Source: Candidatus Poribacteria bacterium (GTDB lineage Bacteria; Poribacteria; WGA-4E; WGA-3G). Taken from it: DNA of 64,000 nucleotides. Shown in pieces: positions 45,262 through 54,852 of this stretch. A program made the position numbers and the translations under genes. Positions within the stretch are counted from its first letter, which is position 1. The number at the start of each line of letters is the position of its first letter. The stretch lies in contig JAPOQK010000013.1 in NCBI GenBank assembly GCA_026710795.1, positions 1 to 64,000 on the forward strand, in the 5' to 3' direction. A model generated the notes under the pieces. That model worked only from the letters and a program-made list of their open reading frames with translations. It was not told the origin of the DNA and ran no database searches.

Positions 45262-47694
45262 TGGTTTGTTCCGATTGGTACCACTTTGCAGATATGCCAA
45301 TATAAGTCCGTCAACAGGTAGGTTTTTATCTGCAACAACACCAGTGGTTTTTTCTGCTGTCATTCCTTTTGACAGTAAAAGATAAAATGTATTTTTATGC
45401 CAACCGGGTGTTGTAAAGAAATTACCTTGTCCTTTTGAGATAACAATGTCGGTATCTATGAGTGCATTGATAAATTCTGGTGTAGCTTTATAGAGGTTAG
45501 TTCCAATCGTCTTTGCCCCAGATGACATCAGATTAACGACACCGTCTCGAATCCCTTGCTGGAGTTTGGTGAATTGTGGATAATTTGTTATTTCTTGTAA
45601 ATCAGCTAATGTGACATCATTGCTTGCATTGTCCACTTTGCCAACAATGCATACTTGATGTTCATATTGAATTAGGTCTTGAATCAAGGCAATATCAAAG
45701 ATAATCTCTCCATCATTATCTGCAAGCCATAATATTTTTTGCGGTTTGGCATTGATGACTATTTCGGAAAATTGGTTATAACAATCAATAGCGAAAGGTG
45801 TTTCTACAGCTGCACTTAGTGCTTCTGAGAAATAGTCTGGATTTTCATTGACTTTTTGGACAACCCGTGCACTACTATAATCAATAACATTTCCAGCAAC
45901 AACCAGTTTCAAGCGCGTTAACCAATTGTCATTCCAAAATTCTGGTATCAGATCAAGTGCTGTTTTTCGTGCTTTTAGTTTATCCTGATGATATGGGTTC
46001 GGGTTACCTGTATGTAGTTCCACCATCTCAAAAATCGTCCCCCACAGTTCTTCAGGTGTGAGATCTTCAATAAGATATTCCCCATTTTCACGTTTCATAT
46101 CTAAAAGCATATTGACTGCATTACATACAACTTGTTGATCTTGTATATTACATGTGGCACGAGGAATCAACTCCGATGCACTATGTGAACTGACATGTTT
46201 ACGTAGATTTTCCCAATCTGGTAGTCCTTTCATTTCACCGAATGTATATACTCCTGGTCTGTAATCGGTTGGAACAATTTGATTAAAAAGTGTGTTTGGA
46301 ACACCTATAGGAGTCTTTGTATAGGGTACACCTAATCTTTGATTGCTTAAGTTAATCCCTGAAGGTATCACAGTTGCGTGTGCATTAATATTGGTTAACT
46401 CAACTGCTTTACCAACAGTTACACATTCAAACGTACTATTATGGATGCTACTGACAGTTGTGAGACCAGTCACTGGTTCTGCTAACGTCTTAGGTATATC
46501 ATTTGATTCAATTGTTGTATCCTTTGCTGATACATTCTTCATACCAACTGAATCCCCTATGCATGTTGTTCCAGTCAATGTAACATTTTCAAGTCTACAA
46601 TAATCTCCTATCTCTACACCTTTTCCAAGATGAATTCTTCCAAGCAGATAACATGCAGTGCCAATTTCAATGTCTTCCGATCCTAAAGTGATTTGTGCTG
46701 TAGGATCTACGCGTATCCCTTTTTTTACAAGTAATTCTCGTGTCTGAGCAAACAATTTCTCTTCACCTTTCAATACATTTGACCAACGGTTAACACCTGA
46801 CAGAACTTCATTTCTGTAGATAAATGCGTTTGTTTTTAAACCATCTTCATAACAGAGTCGGATAAGATCAACATGGTGAAGTTCATTGTTCCGATTGGAA
46901 TGTGGTTTCAATCGATCAATTCGTTCCAATAGGACACTTTTTCGTATGATAGTAATACCTGTATTGGTATATGCCTCACCGTGTTCCAAGCGTTGCGACA
47001 TTTGTTCTTTTTCTGGTTCAGTCATATCATACCATTCTTTTGTACCAATTAATTTATCATCTGAATCGAAAAAGAGTCCACCTTTATCCACCACTGTATC
47101 AGGTATTTTACCACATAATGTGACATCTGCTCCAGAGATGAAATGTGAAAACAGAGTCTGTGCAAAAATTGCTTTTTCTAAGAATGGTTCATCACCGAAT
47201 GCCACTCCAATCCATTCTGCATCTGACTTGCGTAGTTCTGGTATAGCTGCTTGTAATGCACCACCTGTTCCGTTCATTTCTTGTTGGATGCATGGGATAG
47301 CATTTGAACCTAACACTTGTTCAACCGATGTGCTGTCAATCATACGAGTAGACATCTCTGGGTTAATGACAACGATATCTGGACGGTTTCCGGGTAAATA
47401 TCGCCGAGAGTATTGCAACATGTTTTGTGCACCGAACATTATATCTAATGTCTTGCTTAATCGTCCTGTAGGGTCAATTCGTGTTCCCTTTCCTGCTGCG
47501 AGGATTACCCATTGCGGAGTAAGGTAGTTTTCAAGGGAATCTGTGGGGAGTGAAGATAAGAAGGTTTGTATGGTTCCTGTGTTGATATCCATATCCGCAG
47601 TTACATCTTCTAATTTACAACTGATTAGTTTTTCAAGTATGGATATAACATTTTCTGGTAGGTGCGCCTTGTCAGCGTGCGCATCGCTTTTCAT
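45238..47694 (-). CDS. GlmU-like nucleotidyltransferase fused to ARMT1/DUF89 phosphatase
   Basis: 818 residues; AGGAG upstream of the ATG. Residues about 60-320: sugar-1-phosphate nucleotidyltransferase (VILAAGKGTRIDP at 63, FGDEPFLEKA). Residues 328-400: hexapeptide left-handed helix repeats (IEIGTACYLLGRIHLGKGVE). Residues about 485-805: DUF89/ARMT1 damage-control phosphatase (LVVAGNVIDYSS, metal site LADNDGEIIFD at 657, ISKGQGN at 752). Known DUF89 proteins hydrolyse damaged or unwanted sugar phosphates, so coupling to NDP-sugar synthesis suggests proofreading of the same pool; that link is inference. Convergent overlap of 24 bp with the ligase gene. Confidence 0.85.
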   Translation of the reverse strand: MKSDAHADKAHLPENVISILEKLISCKLEDVTADMDINTGTIQTFLSSLPTDSLENYLTPQWVILAAGKGTRIDPTGRLSKTLDIMFGAQNMLQYSRRYLPGNRPDIVVINPEMSTRMIDSTSVEQVLGSNAIPCIQQEMNGTGGALQAAIPELRKSDAEWIGVAFGDEPFLEKAIFAQTLFSHFISGADVTLCGKIPDTVVDKGGLFFDSDDKLIGTKEWYDMTEPEKEQMSQRLEHGEAYTNTGITIIRKSVLLERIDRLKPHSNRNNELHHVDLIRLCYEDGLKTNAFIYRNEVLSGVNRWSNVLKGEEKLFAQTRELLVKKGIRVDPTAQITLGSEDIEIGTACYLLGRIHLGKGVEIGDYCRLENVTLTGTTCIGDSVGMKNVSAKDTTIESNDIPKTLAEPVTGLTTVSSIHNSTFECVTVGKAVELTNINAHATVIPSGINLSNQRLGVPYTKTPIGVPNTLFNQIVPTDYRPGVYTFGEMKGLPDWENLRKHVSSHSASELIPRATCNIQDQQVVCNAVNMLLDMKRENGEYLIEDLTPEELWGTIFEMVELHTGNPNPYHQDKLKARKTALDLIPEFWNDNWLTRLKLVVAGNVIDYSSARVVQKVNENPDYFSEALSAAVETPFAIDCYNQFSEIVINAKPQKILWLADNDGEIIFDIALIQDLIQYEHQVCIVGKVDNASNDVTLADLQEITNYPQFTKLQQGIRDGVVNLMSSGAKTIGTNLYKATPEFINALIDTDIVISKGQGNFFTTPGWHKNTFYLLLSKGMTAEKTTGVVADKNLPVDGLILAYLQSGTNRNKPLRELCNL

Positions 47695-47776
47695 TTAATA
47701 AGGATCTCCTAAATCTACCATTCCGTTTATTGTAATGTATATCTGGTTATTAATGGTAGATTGATTATACGAATCA

Positions 47777-48178
47777 TCAATAGACACACCTTAATGCACC
47801 AAGGATCTCATTAAGTGCATTAGTATCAGACAAGAGACATGCACCATCATCTTTAGAATCACCATCAGAATTAGCGTTATAGACAACAAGTCCATCACCA
47901 CACAGAAACATTGTGGCAGTACCATCTTCTGTATACCATTTCAGACTTAGGCTTCCATGATTAGTCGAATTGATGACTGGAATGGGTATATCATAGTTGT
48001 AAAGTATTTCCAAAAGAAATAGCGCGTCATTATATGCTGATTCTGGTGCCAATTGTATTCTTGACTCTAATGGTATTGTATGTTCCGAGTGTTTTTGTAA
48101 TTCAACTAATTCGCACCGCATGCTGTTACGAAAGGTGTTCTCACTTATGGAATGACTGTTATGTTGTAGTTGCGTCAT
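47777..48178 (-). CDS. conserved-looking hypothetical protein
   Basis: 133 residues; AGGAG before the ATG. No signal peptide or membrane segment. A core with the pattern SLSLKWYTEDGTATMFLCGDGLVVYNA resembles short proteins found in Planctomycetes-like genomes, but I know no function. Acidic overall. It lies between the LamG gene (75 bp upstream) and the GlmU-like fusion (82 bp downstream). Confidence 0.6.
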   Translation of the reverse strand: MTQLQHNSHSISENTFRNSMRCELVELQKHSEHTIPLESRIQLAPESAYNDALFLLEILYNYDIPIPVINSTNHGSLSLKWYTEDGTATMFLCGDGLVVYNANSDGDSKDDGACLLSDTNALNEILGALRCVY

Positions 48179-48208
48179 TTTCTTCTCCTATTTTGATATT
48201 ATGTATTT

Positions 48209-48233
48209 AGTGAGAAGATAATATCTTCTCACT
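48209..48233 (-). terminator. strong hairpin after the LamG gene
   Basis: AGTGAGAAGATA (48209-48220) and its complement (48222-48233) form a 12-bp inverted repeat directly after the LamG stop. No T-run follows on the minus strand, so it may be a stabilising hairpin rather than a true intrinsic terminator. Confidence 0.5.
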
Positions 48234-48253
48234 TATCTATTTTAATGACACCT

Positions 48254-49072
48254 TCATTGTAATTTTTGCTTTAGATTACCCCAAGTAGTAGTTAACTTTC
48301 CAACGGGTTCAACAGGAAGGACTCCTGTTGCCAATTCAGCAATTTCATTTTCTGTGAGTACTCTGTCATAGATGCGAACTTCATCAATGAGGCCAACCCA
48401 AGAAGTGCCGTTATTGTCCTTTGCCCCTTTTCCCACCATAAATTTAGTGGCACCTGATATTGAACCTTCTTTAGCGTCATCATTATGAATTGGATCATCA
48501 TCAAGTTCAGCATTAACGTATAGAGCAAGTTTCATACCACTTTTCCAAGTGAACACGAGGTGCTGCCACTCAGTGGTCTGCACATCACTCTTACCTTCAT
48601 ACGCTTGACCACCACCTGTTGTTGAGATAGCACCTTTGACAAGATTAGTGCCACCTGCAGTTGCCCAACTTGCAGCATCGTAACGTAATCCAAATATATT
48701 GTCTCCACCGTCTGGGTCTCTACCAAAGACAATGCCTCTGTCATTTGGAACTGTATCGGCTTTTACCCAAACTGAAATTGAAAAGGCTTCAAGTCCATTG
48801 ATATAATCTCCGCCGTTTTCGTCAACAACAGAACCTTCGGCACCATCAAATCTTGCTGCCCCGTCAATTTTACCTTCGTTCGGTGCCCATGCGGCACTAC
48901 CTAAAAGTTCACCATCGTTGTTGTTTTTACTATTATCTGAAGCTGTTTTTCCATTGGCTTCATCAAATGGATAGTAGACGATTAACCCATTTTGCAGAGT
49001 CGCTAAAGCATTAGAACAAAATGATACTGCGATGATAAGGATCAGTAGTGTTAGTGTAAGTTGGTTACGCAT
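48254..49072 (-). CDS. secreted LamG-domain protein with shared C-terminal tail
   Basis: 272 residues; AAGGAGG before the ATG. Signal peptide ends around NALATL. The domain is a concanavalin A-like LamG fold (LIVYYPFDEANGKTASDNS, AARFDGAEGS, SISVWVKADT, GLIDEVRIYDRVLTENEI). The C-terminus PVEPVGKLTTTWGNLK is also found, in variant form, at the end of the two secreted paralogues at 57626 and 58707. LamG domains bind carbohydrate or protein; the tail may be a sorting signal (inference). Confidence 0.85.
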   Translation of the reverse strand: MRNQLTLTLLILIIAVSFCSNALATLQNGLIVYYPFDEANGKTASDNSKNNNDGELLGSAAWAPNEGKIDGAARFDGAEGSVVDENGGDYINGLEAFSISVWVKADTVPNDRGIVFGRDPDGGDNIFGLRYDAASWATAGGTNLVKGAISTTGGGQAYEGKSDVQTTEWQHLVFTWKSGMKLALYVNAELDDDPIHNDDAKEGSISGATKFMVGKGAKDNNGTSWVGLIDEVRIYDRVLTENEIAELATGVLPVEPVGKLTTTWGNLKQKLQ

Positions 49073-49292
49073 TTTAGATTCCTCCTTAGGTTATGGTTAA
49101 GGAAATGGTATGGTTATTAGTCAAAATTGATTTCTGTACTAGTCTCCAATATTATTGTTTAAAATTATCTCCTTTCTCAATATGGACATATAATATTTGT
49201 GTTATAGAATAATATTAGTATGTTATCATTTTGTAATTTGTATATCAATCTAATTGTTGTAATATGCGTTATTTACTATACATACTTGTATT

Positions 49293-52200
49293 TTAGATGA
49301 ACCATGGAGTCTTTTCTAATACTTCATGAAGTTCAAATTTTTCGTTACGTTCAATAAATGCTGATGCAAATCGTGCAATGTCACGTGCGTATTTTATAGT
49401 GATAGGAGTGCCACAAAATGAACGTGTTGATGCCCAATTCAACTTTGTCAGAGAGATCAATTGCTTAGCGATAATTTTTAGATCAGGAGGATTTGAAGGA
49501 TCGTAAGGTTCAGTCCATACATTAACTTCAAGAGGATGAGGGGTGCCAAGTGCCTTATGGTAAGTATTATAACCAGTAGTTGATAAATAGAATTGGTTAG
49601 GCCAACCAATCACATATTTACCGCGTTGTAAACTTCCATCTGTCTGTGGAGATGGATCATAAAATCGAACGATGTGCTTACTGTTTATCCATACAAACGT
49701 GTACTTTCCATTTGGGCGTACAGATTTTGCGGCTTCTAAAATTGCATCTCTGTCTTCAGCTGAAAACTTTGCTGAATAATGAAAATGTATTGACGGCGAT
49801 TCTCGAAGATCGAGTTGTTCCAGCGTTGATCGCACGAGATCCTTGTAAAATTCGTGTCTTTCTTCGTAATTAAATGGTTTGGTGTTTCCTTGGTAAAATT
49901 TCCAGAGTCCATAATCACTGAACACATTGGCAAATGCCATGTGTCTATCTATTTTCCTATCAGGATGTTGGGTATATGATAAACCAACAAAGAAATCAGC
50001 ATCCGGTAAGGCTCCAGGTAGGACCCAAGGAACTACTCCGCATTTCGCAGTAATATTGAGTGCAAGATTGTAATCTTTCCAATCAGCGTTGTTGAGTGTA
50101 GGCGTGTCTACCATTTGGACAGGTATTCCCTTAGCAAGCAAAAATTCTTTGATCGTATAGTACGGTGAATTTAGGTCAGTTATTGGGAACCGATCTTCTG
50201 GGACGTAAACAAGAAAGAGACGGTTTAAACCTTCGTTTCCTACCCATTTTGGATTTTCATGCAATAATCGTTTACATTCAATTTCATATTCTTCTATAGG
50301 AATTGGTATTATATTTGGATAAGTTAGTTTTGTCTTAAAAGTCCATTCAACACCACGATATTTATATTTTCCGTGTTTAAGTCTATCAATAAGCTGCTGC
50401 ATTCCTCCACGGAAATCTGGAGTACAAATCGGGATTAACTCAATATCTTTTATATCTGGATGGTAAGAACTATATTTTGTTAATCCATCTAATATATTGG
50501 TATCAACTTGGCTATTATAAAATCGAACTGGTGGTTCATCGGATTCATGAAACACAGTGAGAGGTTCAATATCTTGTGAGGAACCGCCGGATGGTGGTAT
50601 TTTTAGAGTGACTGGGACCTTTGATAACTTAAGAGTCAAGTTGTTGACTTTAACCGGAAATACCTCATCGGCAAGTTGCTGTACAATTTTGAGAGTTTTT
50701 TCGGAGCGAGTTTTTGCCGCATTTCTCTGCGAAAGCAACGCGTATTGGTTAATTTTTTCGTCTAAATTATGAGTTACATTTCGCTCTTTCAAAATCTGCT
50801 TAATTTCAACTTTTCTTAAGGATGGAATTACTTTATTATTCGGTAAATCTACTTCAGTTTTAAGATCAAAGAGTACTAACTTAGTCATTTCCGAGTCAAT
50901 CTCCAAAATCTTTCCTTGCCTCCATTCTCCCGAATATTCGGCTGTAGCACGTTTGCCTATTATTTTATCAGGACTCATAAACCTGAGTAATCTGTCGACT
51001 TTCTCAACACTTTTCAACTCAACTTTGTAATCAAGACACAAATAGAGATTTTGAGCATATTCTCGAACCTGAAAAACATAAGCAGGATATATCCTTGCTA
51101 TTTCTTCAACTTTCTGAGACAGAAGAAAAGTGTTGCCTTTGCGATGAGCTACAATCCTTCCAAAAGCTAAATCGTCAATGAACCATCCGTGATTTGAAAG
51201 TGCATCTTTAATCGCAGTGAGAACGTTTTTACGAAGTTCCCTGAATTCTTTCCGTGGTGATTGAGCACTTGACTGTTCAATAAGTGGAAAAAGATTAGTA
51301 TATTCTTGTGTTTCTGTGACTGTTTTTAGAGTGGATTTTTCTAACCGTTCATCGAATTTACTGTAAAGTGTGACGGTGGTGTATTGATCTGTTTTGTAGT
51401 GTGGAGAGGGTAACCGAAGTTTCTCCATCTCATTATACATCTGTGTAGTTCCCTCACTTAATGATCGTACAAATGCTGATCCTTGTTCATCTTTCATCAC
51501 ACGCATCCATTCAACGATTTTCGGGTTACGGGGCACAGATTTAAGCGGAATATCTCCAAGGTTGAAACTATCTGGAACATGTTGGGGAATACTGCCGGGA
51601 TTTGTAACAATCAGACTGTCCCTGTAAACAACACATTGAATGGGTGTGGTAACACCATAATCCCTATGAATAATGGCATTTACGAGAGCTTCATCTACTG
51701 TAATGAATGGAAATTCAGGTTCATCAATAAAACCTCCATCTTGCTTCCGTTTTGACAAAGTCCGAAAAAGAGCAGAATCTTTTAAAAAGGTGCGAAGATC
51801 ACGGATGATGTTTGGTAGAGGACCATCAAAGTCTTTATCTAGAGTCATTCCTCCTCGGTTTTTCAAATCCTTTGCAGTGGAATCATATCGTAACAACCTT
51901 ACAAATGCATTAGCAAAACGTTTACGTGGATTAGAAGCGAAAAATAGGTAACCAGCATTGGTAAAGGCATACTTGCCATTTTCGTCTAATATGATAACAC
52001 CTTCATTTTCTAGAATATTTTCTGTACTATGATTATATAATGCTCCTTTTCTTTTTTGGATTTCATTCCTAAACTCTTCAACAACCCCTTCATCGAGTTC
52101 TTCATGATTGTAAGGACAACAGTATGACAGTTCAAAATCAACTATCTTTTTCTCACGTTTAAGCATGTCCCTGTCAAGTTGAGTTAACTGGAAATTTTGT

Positions 52201-52628
52201 GAACCATCTCTTCGCCAACCTTCTGGAAAATTACCAAATGTTTCGCATATTGCCTTTTCTGACCATAAAGTATATAGTAGATATAATTGGTTTCCACAAT
52301 CATCTATATCTACTAATTTTGGCCAAGTTGTATGGCATATTAAAGCATCTCTAATTTTCAGGATATCTTTCATTACTTTCTCTTCTACATGCTGTATCCC
52401 TTTGATTTTGCCCTCATCAGCTATTCCAAGAATTAAAAGACCTCCTTGCCTGTTAGTGTTTGCAAATGCAGAGATAGTTTTTTTAATGGTTTCTCTCAAT
52501 TTATTAATTTTCTTAACAGATTCTGTACAGACTTCCTTCCTTTCAAAATACTGACCTTCAAAACCTATAGACTTCAGAAAATCAATGTGTTGTAAAGGAT
52601 TATCAAAGACATCTTTAGGAGTTGGCAT
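49293..52628 (-). CDS. Schlafen AlbA_2 - Argonaute (PIWI) fusion
   Basis: 1111 residues from the ATG at 52628, which has AAGGA 8 nt upstream; an earlier ATG at 52679 coincides with the predicted transcription start and is rejected. Residues about 10-130: AlbA_2 (EGQYFERKEV, KTISAFANTNRQGGLLILGI). About 200-420: the ATPase-like part usual after AlbA_2 (VDEALVNAIIHRDYGV). About 520-613: PAZ-like (LYLCLDYKVELKSVEKVDRL, VIPSLRKVE). About 720-845: MID. About 865-1111: PIWI (FFVGLSYTQ, IHFHYSAKFS, LNWASTRSFCGTP, ITIKYARDIARF). Positions that carry catalytic Asp in active PIWI (VGxD; RDG) read VGLS and HYS, so slicing is probably lost. Likely a guide-directed defence sensor with an AlbA_2 effector (inference). 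It is a single gene; no partner is adjacent. Confidence 0.85.
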   Translation of the reverse strand: MPTPKDVFDNPLQHIDFLKSIGFEGQYFERKEVCTESVKKINKLRETIKKTISAFANTNRQGGLLILGIADEGKIKGIQHVEEKVMKDILKIRDALICHTTWPKLVDIDDCGNQLYLLYTLWSEKAICETFGNFPEGWRRDGSQNFQLTQLDRDMLKREKKIVDFELSYCCPYNHEELDEGVVEEFRNEIQKRKGALYNHSTENILENEGVIILDENGKYAFTNAGYLFFASNPRKRFANAFVRLLRYDSTAKDLKNRGGMTLDKDFDGPLPNIIRDLRTFLKDSALFRTLSKRKQDGGFIDEPEFPFITVDEALVNAIIHRDYGVTTPIQCVVYRDSLIVTNPGSIPQHVPDSFNLGDIPLKSVPRNPKIVEWMRVMKDEQGSAFVRSLSEGTTQMYNEMEKLRLPSPHYKTDQYTTVTLYSKFDERLEKSTLKTVTETQEYTNLFPLIEQSSAQSPRKEFRELRKNVLTAIKDALSNHGWFIDDLAFGRIVAHRKGNTFLLSQKVEEIARIYPAYVFQVREYAQNLYLCLDYKVELKSVEKVDRLLRFMSPDKIIGKRATAEYSGEWRQGKILEIDSEMTKLVLFDLKTEVDLPNNKVIPSLRKVEIKQILKERNVTHNLDEKINQYALLSQRNAAKTRSEKTLKIVQQLADEVFPVKVNNLTLKLSKVPVTLKIPPSGGSSQDIEPLTVFHESDEPPVRFYNSQVDTNILDGLTKYSSYHPDIKDIELIPICTPDFRGGMQQLIDRLKHGKYKYRGVEWTFKTKLTYPNIIPIPIEEYEIECKRLLHENPKWVGNEGLNRLFLVYVPEDRFPITDLNSPYYTIKEFLLAKGIPVQMVDTPTLNNADWKDYNLALNITAKCGVVPWVLPGALPDADFFVGLSYTQHPDRKIDRHMAFANVFSDYGLWKFYQGNTKPFNYEERHEFYKDLVRSTLEQLDLRESPSIHFHYSAKFSAEDRDAILEAAKSVRPNGKYTFVWINSKHIVRFYDPSPQTDGSLQRGKYVIGWPNQFYLSTTGYNTYHKALGTPHPLEVNVWTEPYDPSNPPDLKIIAKQLISLTKLNWASTRSFCGTPITIKYARDIARFASAFIERNEKFELHEVLEKTPWFI

Positions 52629-52685
52629 TTTAGTATCCTTATGGTAACGCATTATATGAAAACTATAAACATTCAGCACTTGGTT

Positions 52686-52714
52686 ATTTTACCACAAACT
52701 GTATGGAGATGCAA
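52686..52714 (-). promoter_or_regulatory. promoter of the AlbA_2-Argonaute gene
   Basis: On the minus strand: TTGCAT (52714-52709), 17-bp spacer, TAAAAT (52691-52686). Transcription would start near 52679 and leave a leader of about 50 nt before the ATG at 52628. Confidence 0.6.
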
Positions 52715-52916
52715 GTGTTATGATTAGCGTATTGTTATATAACACTTACATTATTGTATTGTATTAAATTACTGTAATTTCAGTTTTTACGTGTAAATAT
52801 TGTCGTGAAAAGATTAAACAAAGATTGGATTAAAATAGGTATGTCTTTTATATGAAGTATATTCCGATTTTCTCATGAGAGCCAAAGGGAAAACTGAGTG
52901 TGGGGATATAGAAATC

Positions 52917-52936
52917 GGCGGGGACAAAAACCCGCC
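52917..52936 (-). terminator. GC-rich hairpin after the hydroxypyruvate isomerase-like gene
   Basis: GGCGGG (52917-52922) / CCCGCC (52931-52936) with an 8-nt loop, 18 bp beyond the stop of the minus-strand isomerase gene. No T-run follows on that strand. Confidence 0.4.
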
Positions 52937-52954
52937 ACAATTTATCAAAGCAAC

Positions 52955-53710
52955 CTAAACATTACAAACATCATAAGCGTGCTGCATTGCATCGAATGCA
53001 TCACCTTTTGGACTAAACTCATGACCAACATACAGATCATAGTCTGTATTTGCAATAGCACGCATAACAGCAGGATAATATATTTCCTGTTCATCATCAA
53101 GATCTCTGCGACCGGGGTTTCCTGCAGTGTGGAAATGTCCGATATATTCAATGTAATCCGTGATGTTACGGATGAGGTCACCTTCCATAATCTGCATGTG
53201 GTAGATGTCGTGAAGTAGCAGTGCCCGAGGTGAATCCACACCTTTACATACCTCAACACCCCACTCAGTTTTATCGCATTGATAATCAGGATGGTTGACT
53301 TTGCTGTTGAGAAGTTCAATACACAAATTTACGCCTTTCTCTTCAGCAGCTTTTGTAACTCGGGACATACCGGCTATTGTGTTGTCGCGACCTTCTTCAT
53401 CCGATCTACCTTCACGATTACCAGAAAAACAGATTAGACCGGGTATATCGTTTTCCGCTGCGATGTCAATATTTTTGAGAATCTCATCTTCAATCCTGTC
53501 ATGGTTATCAGGATTATTCAAACCAGATGGAAGTGAAGAATGTCCTACGATGATTGCAACCCGCATCCCGTGGTCACGGACAACAGGCCAGAGATCAGCA
53601 GGTAACATTTCAACTGATTTATAGCCTATCTCTGCGGCTTTTTTTATAACGTCCTCCGGCTCTCTGTCACGCCGGAAACCACCAAAACAGATGGATTGAT
53701 TAATTGGCAT
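52955..53710 (-). CDS. hydroxypyruvate isomerase-like TIM barrel protein
   Basis: 251 residues. Metal-binding Glu and Asp of the Hyi/xylose isomerase-like family are visible: NLCIELLNSKVNHPDY, LLLHDIYHMQIMEGD, IGHFHTAGNPGRRD and YVGHEFSPKGD. Known family reaction: hydroxypyruvate to tartronate semialdehyde; several members act on other keto-sugars. Downstream of the Gfo/Idh/MocA gene by 89 bp on the same strand, probably co-transcribed. Confidence 0.88.
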   Translation of the reverse strand: MPINQSICFGGFRRDREPEDVIKKAAEIGYKSVEMLPADLWPVVRDHGMRVAIIVGHSSLPSGLNNPDNHDRIEDEILKNIDIAAENDIPGLICFSGNREGRSDEEGRDNTIAGMSRVTKAAEEKGVNLCIELLNSKVNHPDYQCDKTEWGVEVCKGVDSPRALLLHDIYHMQIMEGDLIRNITDYIEYIGHFHTAGNPGRRDLDDEQEIYYPAVMRAIANTDYDLYVGHEFSPKGDAFDAMQHAYDVCNV

Positions 53711-53799
53711 AATATTTCTCTCTCAAAATATAATAGTTTATATGATACAAAATTTCCAAGTTTAAATGTAATATGTCCACTTTGTGTGCTTACAAGGCT

Positions 53800-54765
53800 T
53801 TATAGGTCAACAGCTTTACCTGTTACAAACGAAGTGCTTGCAGCGAGCATAATACGAAGTGTCTGCAGGGCATCACTATAGGGTGATAGTATTTTTGAGT
53901 CATCACCACTTTTGACAGCATCAATAAAGACACGATCTCGATCTTGTCCACCAGCCCCAGAAAGGGGTTCAGTTTCTCCTTTACGATTAGCGTTGTTCGG
54001 ACCACCGACGGTAACTACGAGACCACGTGTGAAGACTTCAAGATGTACACGACCAAAACCTTCTAATGCACAGGCAGAAACGATATTTGCAACAGCACCG
54101 TTTTCGAATTCAATGTTTACCATAGTGATATCGTCAACGTCGTAGTTTTCAACATGTGTCATACTGCCACTATTTGCAACACCGTGTACTGTTTTACCAT
54201 CACTACCAACCAGAAACCGACATAGATCGAAAATGTGTGTCGTCTGTTCGACGTGTTGTCCACCAGATTGGGCACGGACTCGCCACCATGGTGTTCCAGG
54301 CATTCCGCCCATCCAATAACCGAGCGCACCGAGAATTTGAGGTTGTTCCTCAAGCATCTTCTTAGCGTTCTGTGCATTTCCACCGTAACGCCAGTGATAA
54401 CCTACACTTGTAATAACACCGGTCTCTTTGATATAATCATTTATTATTACAGCGGGTTCCAATTCAGAATGAATCGGTTTCTCAATGAACATTGCGATTC
54501 CTTTTTCACAAGCGATTCGCTCCTGTTCACCGTGAGCAAACGGTGGTGTGCAAATGTAAACTGCGTCCAAATCCTCTTTATCATACATGACACGAAAGTC
54601 AGAATAAGCATTTCCACCAAATTCTTCGGCACGTGCTTTTGCACGGTCTTCTGAGATATCGCACATTGCACAGAATTCAACATCTTCAAAGTTGTCTTTC
54701 AGGTTGCGCATATGAGCACCTGCCATACCACCTGTGCCTATAAAACCGAGTTTTACTTTGTCCAT
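53800..54765 (-). CDS. Gfo/Idh/MocA-family oxidoreductase
   Basis: 321 residues; AAGGAGA before the ATG. N-terminal Rossmann fold (KLGFIGTGGMAGAHMRNL), the EKP motif in IAMFIEKPIHSELE, and the C-terminal alpha/beta domain with the conserved GGQHVEQTTHIFDLCRF (His and Asp of the active site). Acts on a sugar or cyclitol with NAD(P). Divergent from the isomerase gene at 54923, with both promoters in the 157-bp gap. Confidence 0.93.
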   Translation of the reverse strand: MDKVKLGFIGTGGMAGAHMRNLKDNFEDVEFCAMCDISEDRAKARAEEFGGNAYSDFRVMYDKEDLDAVYICTPPFAHGEQERIACEKGIAMFIEKPIHSELEPAVIINDYIKETGVITSVGYHWRYGGNAQNAKKMLEEQPQILGALGYWMGGMPGTPWWRVRAQSGGQHVEQTTHIFDLCRFLVGSDGKTVHGVANSGSMTHVENYDVDDITMVNIEFENGAVANIVSACALEGFGRVHLEVFTRGLVVTVGGPNNANRKGETEPLSGAGGQDRDRVFIDAVKSGDDSKILSPYSDALQTLRIMLAASTSFVTGKAVDL

Positions 54766-54823
54766 ACCTTCTCCTTAAAATGAGTAAATTGCGGAAAAAT
54801 ACAATATTTTCTTATATACGAAT

Positions 54824-54852
54824 AGTCTAACAAAAACGAACATTTATTGCAA
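54824..54852 (-). promoter_or_regulatory. minus-strand promoter of the Gfo/Idh/MocA gene
   Basis: On the minus strand: TTGCAA (54852-54847), 17-bp spacer, TAGACT (54829-54824). The -35 box is a palindrome shared with the opposite promoter. Confidence 0.45.

Noticed and set aside
46886-47527. 213-codon plus-strand open frame
   Set aside because: Lies wholly antisense to the nucleotidyltransferase part of the GlmU-ARMT1 fusion, has no ribosome site and no recognisable motif; the opposite strand is clearly coding.
52629-52679. Upstream ATG giving the Argonaute fusion 17 extra residues
   Set aside because: It coincides with the predicted transcription start, whereas the ATG at 52628 has AAGGA at proper spacing.
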